A DNA stretch of 64,000 bases, taken from NCBI GenBank assembly GCA_964036665.1, contig OZ038530.1:15633001-15697000 (forward strand). The letters are read 5' to 3'. This document shows, in pieces, positions 61,401-64,000 of the stretch. The position numbers and the translations under genes are program-made. Within the stretch, counting starts at the first letter, position 1. Each line of letters begins with the position of its first letter. The DNA is from Gordius sp. MW1 (taxonomy: Eukaryota > Nematomorpha > Gordioida > Gordea > Gordiidae). The notes beneath the pieces are model-generated. The model was not told where the DNA came from, ran no database searches, and was given only the letters and a program-made list of their open reading frames with translations.

Positions 61401-63210
61401 AAATACTCCGAACTCACCACGGTCACATGTGGCCGGCCTTGGGGATGTTTATATTTAAATCAGGAATATAATAAGATAAATCCAAAATTTAAAATAATTG
61501 GTCAGGAAATGTATCGAAGTACCTTCCTCTTTTAAATTTGTCTAAACTAAATTATGTCCTTGACGGATGATTCTTCTAATTCAATGCGAAAAAACAAAGG
61601 CTGTAGGTTTTGCTAAATAACATCTAGTCCAAAACCAAATGTCATTCCCAAATTGTCCTTTTATCGTTGTAATGGAACGTGTATAGCTTACAAAATGGCA
61701 AAATATTATTGTCACCTTGTCATTTTACCTTAATTTTTAGTCAAATTGTCACCTTGTCATTTTACCTTAATTTTTAGTCAAATATGACTAAAAATTTATA
61801 TAATAGTCGATTAGTTTATTCTTAATTAATTAACTATCATGGCCACTTTGTATCAAATTTCCGTTGGTGCGTTTAAAAAAACAAGCTAAAAAAAACATTT
61901 CCTCTTTCAAACATTTTCATTACCAAACTATTTACCCATCTCCCCAATCAAATCAAGAACTTGTCTCATCACGCCGAAAAAATATTTCAAATTATAGTTT
62001 CAAAAGTTATAAATTTTTTATTTAATAGAATAACGACTAAGAAATCAAGATTATACAGCCTAACAATAAATTTCAGTCGAATATTCCCATAAAAAAACTT
62101 AACTTAAATTTATTCGGTCAACCACACCTAGTTGTTAATAAGTTGCGCGGATATGGCGAATAAACCAAAAACAATTATGTTATGTCACGTACAATTTATA
62201 AAAAATATTAATAATATCAACGTGAGTGAGATGATGGAACGGAGATAAAATACTAAATTTCACCTTGAAAACGCATTATATTGTTGCATTGTTTAAATGA
62301 TTCAGTGAGGATTTGGACACTAATAAACAATGCACCATTCTTATTTAAAGACGATACCGAAGCATTAATTAAATTATTATATATAAAAACCACTTAATGT
62401 CGTATGGTATTTTTAATTAATACGTTAAAAATACCGCATATTTTTCATTTATATTGCCCAACACCAAATATTGCTTTAAGCAACAAAAAATTAGTTTACT
62501 ACTCTTTTAAGGTGTGCTGATCAACTTTAGCAATATAATTTTAGCGAATAAATGGCTTTATTAACTTTTAAACAGCAATTATTTAATTTTTAATAAAGTA
62601 AGGGAAAAATGAGAATTAATTACTTGCTCTTCCAATCGTTCAAGTTATCTTCGAGCTTGTTACGTTTGTCATCTAGCCTCTCGCGCTCCCGGTTATTTTC
62701 TTCGGTCACTTTGCGGGCTTGATTGAGCTCGGCTTCAAACATGCCCCGCAAAACGCTACTAATTTTCTCTAATTTTTCCCTGTACAACCCGATATCGGCC
62801 GCTAGCTTCTTATTTTGCGCCTCCAAAAAACGCACATTTTCGATGTAATGGGCCAGGCGGTCGTTTAAATCCTGTAATTCACGTTTCTCACGTTCCCGAG
62901 AAGCAATCACTGTGGCGGTGGTTGTGTCCCCACTATCAGTGTGGACCGTGGTAGATCCCAAAGGGTTAAAACGGCGAGGGCTCATCATCCTACCAGCAGC
63001 CCCAAACCCAGCAGATCCGAATCCTGCAGCCCCACCACCTGAACTACGATAGCTCGTGGTAGTTCGGCTATAACCTCCACCGGACCCACCATAGCCGCCG
63101 GTCGGAGATCCGGCTCGGACCACAACAGCCCGGCGCGGGGTTATGCTAGATCTGTAGGTTCGAGTCTCCTCGATGGTGCTACTGCTACTCTTAGTTTTGC
63201 TCGAAGACAT
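52475..63210 (-). CDS. Cytoplasmic intermediate filament protein with lamin-type rod and lamin tail domain, 10 exons
   Basis: Exons in transcript order: 62624-63210 (ATG at 63210), 56771-56957, 56624-56719, 56246-56404, 56063-56188, 55315-55535, 53869-53966, 53204-53361, 52833-52940, 52475-52588; all phases agree, giving 618 residues so far. Head (1-104) is Ser/Gly-rich. The rod starts near 105 with LNDRLAHYIENVRFLEAQ at 115 and ends near 459 with the helix-termination box YRRLLEEEET. That makes about 355 residues: lamin-like length, with the extra coil 1B heptads of protostome proteins. The lamin tail domain (about 520-618) includes GNVAFAEIDPEGKFILLENT, GGWQIKRRVD, YTIPNNTVLKSG and VWSKNSN. 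No CaaX end or nuclear signal was seen. It forms cytoplasmic filaments. A short last exon is probably missing. The 5.7-kb first intron is the longest. Confidence 0.9.
53543..53706. mobile_element. CATGGGCG-family element (copy 8) in an intermediate filament intron
   Basis: 164 bp, CATGAACGTAGCCAGG ... TGGTACGCCCATG, core GGGGCGGCTGCCCC. The target duplication is weak (CCATTATT/CCAGTGCT). Confidence 0.75.
55237..55268. repeat. Perfect 32-bp palindrome
   Basis: The left half is GTATACGTATTTATTT and the right half is its exact reverse complement, with no spacer. It lies 46 bp past the donor of the exon at 55315-55535, inside an intron of the intermediate filament gene. Confidence 0.9.
55574..55748. 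mobile_element. CATGGGCG-family element (copy 9) in an intermediate filament intron
   Basis: 175 bp, CATGGGCGTAGTTAGG ... GGGCCCATG, flanked by ATTATTGT (55566-55573) and ATTATAGT (55749-55756), 7/8. It starts 39 bp upstream of the acceptor of the exon at 55315-55535. Confidence 0.83.
57311..57591. mobile_element. CATGGGCG-family element (copy 10), long CGTACGC subtype
   Basis: 281 bp, CATGGGCGTACGCAGG ... CCTGCGTACGCCCATG. The interior is the reverse of that at 31865-32203 (GGGTGGGGCAGAGC words, AAAAGGTCTCGACTATTCGG). Both flanks contain TGTAGGC, with a one-base offset. It lies in the first intron of the intermediate filament gene. Confidence 0.82.
57970..58263 (-). other. Hydrophobic open frame inside the intermediate filament first intron
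   Basis: A 97-codon frame with two possible membrane segments (LLAVVDIGFVMYLNLL, VIYIHLAFLVLFWGKIL) and a plausible start. No family recognised, no splice partners found. It could be an exon of an unrelated nested gene or chance. Confidence 0.15.
59053..59138. repeat. Short inverted repeat, 13-bp perfect arms
   Basis: CATCTCGCCGAAT (59053-59065) and ATTCGGCGAGATG (59126-59138) face each other; the loop contains several TGTCCC words. Possibly a remnant of a small palindromic element. G-runs follow near 59239-59257 and 59322-59343. Confidence 0.6.
61708..61781. repeat. Exact 37-bp tandem duplication
   Basis: Two adjacent identical copies of a 37-bp unit starting ATTGTCACCTTGTCATTTTA. It lies in the first intron of the intermediate filament gene. 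A recent slippage or duplication event is likely. Confidence 0.85.
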
Positions 63211-64000
63211 TGCACTCGTCGGTGAACGCTGATTAAATTAGAAGGGAAAAAATGCATTAGGCTCTAGCATTGATTATAAGAAATTAGCTAGAAGGACCAA
63301 GATTCTAATTTAAATTATGCTTTGGTCAAACTCAACTCATTAACATTTTAGAAAGAACTTGAGGTTTGAGGTGTTATTCAAAAGCCTGTAATAGACGTAA
63401 AGCCATTATTTCATTTCATTTTATTACTTTTTTAATTGCTATGCAATTTATGGGTTATACTACTACTTGATTAAGGTTACTAACTAAAAAAATTGAATTT
63501 GCATGATCAAAATCTTTCAAGTCGAGCATGTTAATTTAGTTTTTACAACGAGATAATATAACAAAACTAAGTAAAAAAAACCGCCTGCCATTCCTAAACT
63601 ACCCGTTTTACGTTCGATTCATCATTTCGAGCCCAGAACAGAAGAGTGACCGTAAAACCTTGGGGTGTGGGGTTAACTGCTAATTTATCCAAAATAATAT
63701 TGCTTAATTTTGAACCCATTTTGGAACTAAAATAATGTCAAAAGATTTCTTACACATTTGAATAATCAACTTTTAGACGCTGTCAAACTGTGAAATCTGT
63801 TATTATATTTTAATGAATATTTTTTTATGAGGTGGGCATATTATAAATGATTAAATCCAATTTACCATTTGCAATTTTTAAATAAGCAGCGATTAATGTT
63901 CGAAAAAAATCGAAATATATAGGTTAACATCTACGATAAAAAAATTAAGAAAAAGAATTCATTTAAATAAAGAATGAGAATATTACCTAAAATTTAGATC
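63211..64000. other. 5' region of the intermediate filament gene
   Basis: On the minus strand the start codon is preceded by a short leader CGTTCACCGACGAGTGCA, itself preceded by TTAATCAG, which could be a splice acceptor. An untranslated first exon further right (perhaps about 63590-63670, less AT-rich) is therefore likely. A copy of the TTAATTGCTATGCAATTTAT word stands at 63431-63454. Confidence 0.35.

Overview
The window is nuclear DNA of an invertebrate animal. It is strongly AT-rich, coding sequence is split into short exons with consensus GT..AG splice sites, and gene density is low. The gene content is metazoan: a kainate-type ionotropic glutamate receptor, a cytoplasmic intermediate filament protein with a lamin-type long rod and a lamin tail domain, an RBM28/Nop4-type nucleolar protein, a C-type lectin-like secreted protein, a formin tail and a MEI4-like meiotic protein. 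The intermediate filament architecture is typical of protostomes. A nematomorph or related ecdysozoan would fit, but the sequence alone does not fix the phylum.

Layout. At 90-377 (+) are the last two coding exons of a formin-like FH2 protein. At 3024-7169 (+) is a three-exon C-type lectin-like gene whose second intron carries a DNA transposon with TA target sites; a relative of that transposon lies just downstream at 7479-8406. From 8.7 to 14.2 kb is a decayed reverse-transcriptase element whose open frame is split by a 3.6 kb insertion containing GC-rich hairpins, dispersed motifs and a 130-bp minisatellite. At 14.3-15.5 kb is a hAT-type non-autonomous element with a perfect 8-bp target-site duplication (TSD). 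At 17378-22821 (+) is a complete 12-exon RBM28 gene. At 24006-34616 (-) are 14 exons of a kainate receptor, lacking only the first exon(s). At 40939-42808 (-) is a three-exon MEI4-like gene. At 47131-50506 is a nest of three transposons, including a hAT with recognisable transposase remnants. At 52475-63210 (-) are ten exons of an intermediate filament gene, probably lacking a short last exon.

The genes do not form one pathway: they concern nucleolar RNA work (RBM28), synaptic signalling (kainate receptor), the cytoskeleton (formin, intermediate filament), meiosis (MEI4-like) and secretion (lectin-like). What unifies the window is its mobile DNA. Small non-autonomous elements with 8-bp target duplications have repeatedly colonised introns and spacers, in at least six sequence families. 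The commonest has CATGGGCGTAGCC ends and at least ten fairly complete copies here. All exon joins below were made by hand, checking reading phase at every splice site. Product names rest on recognised family motifs, not on database searches.
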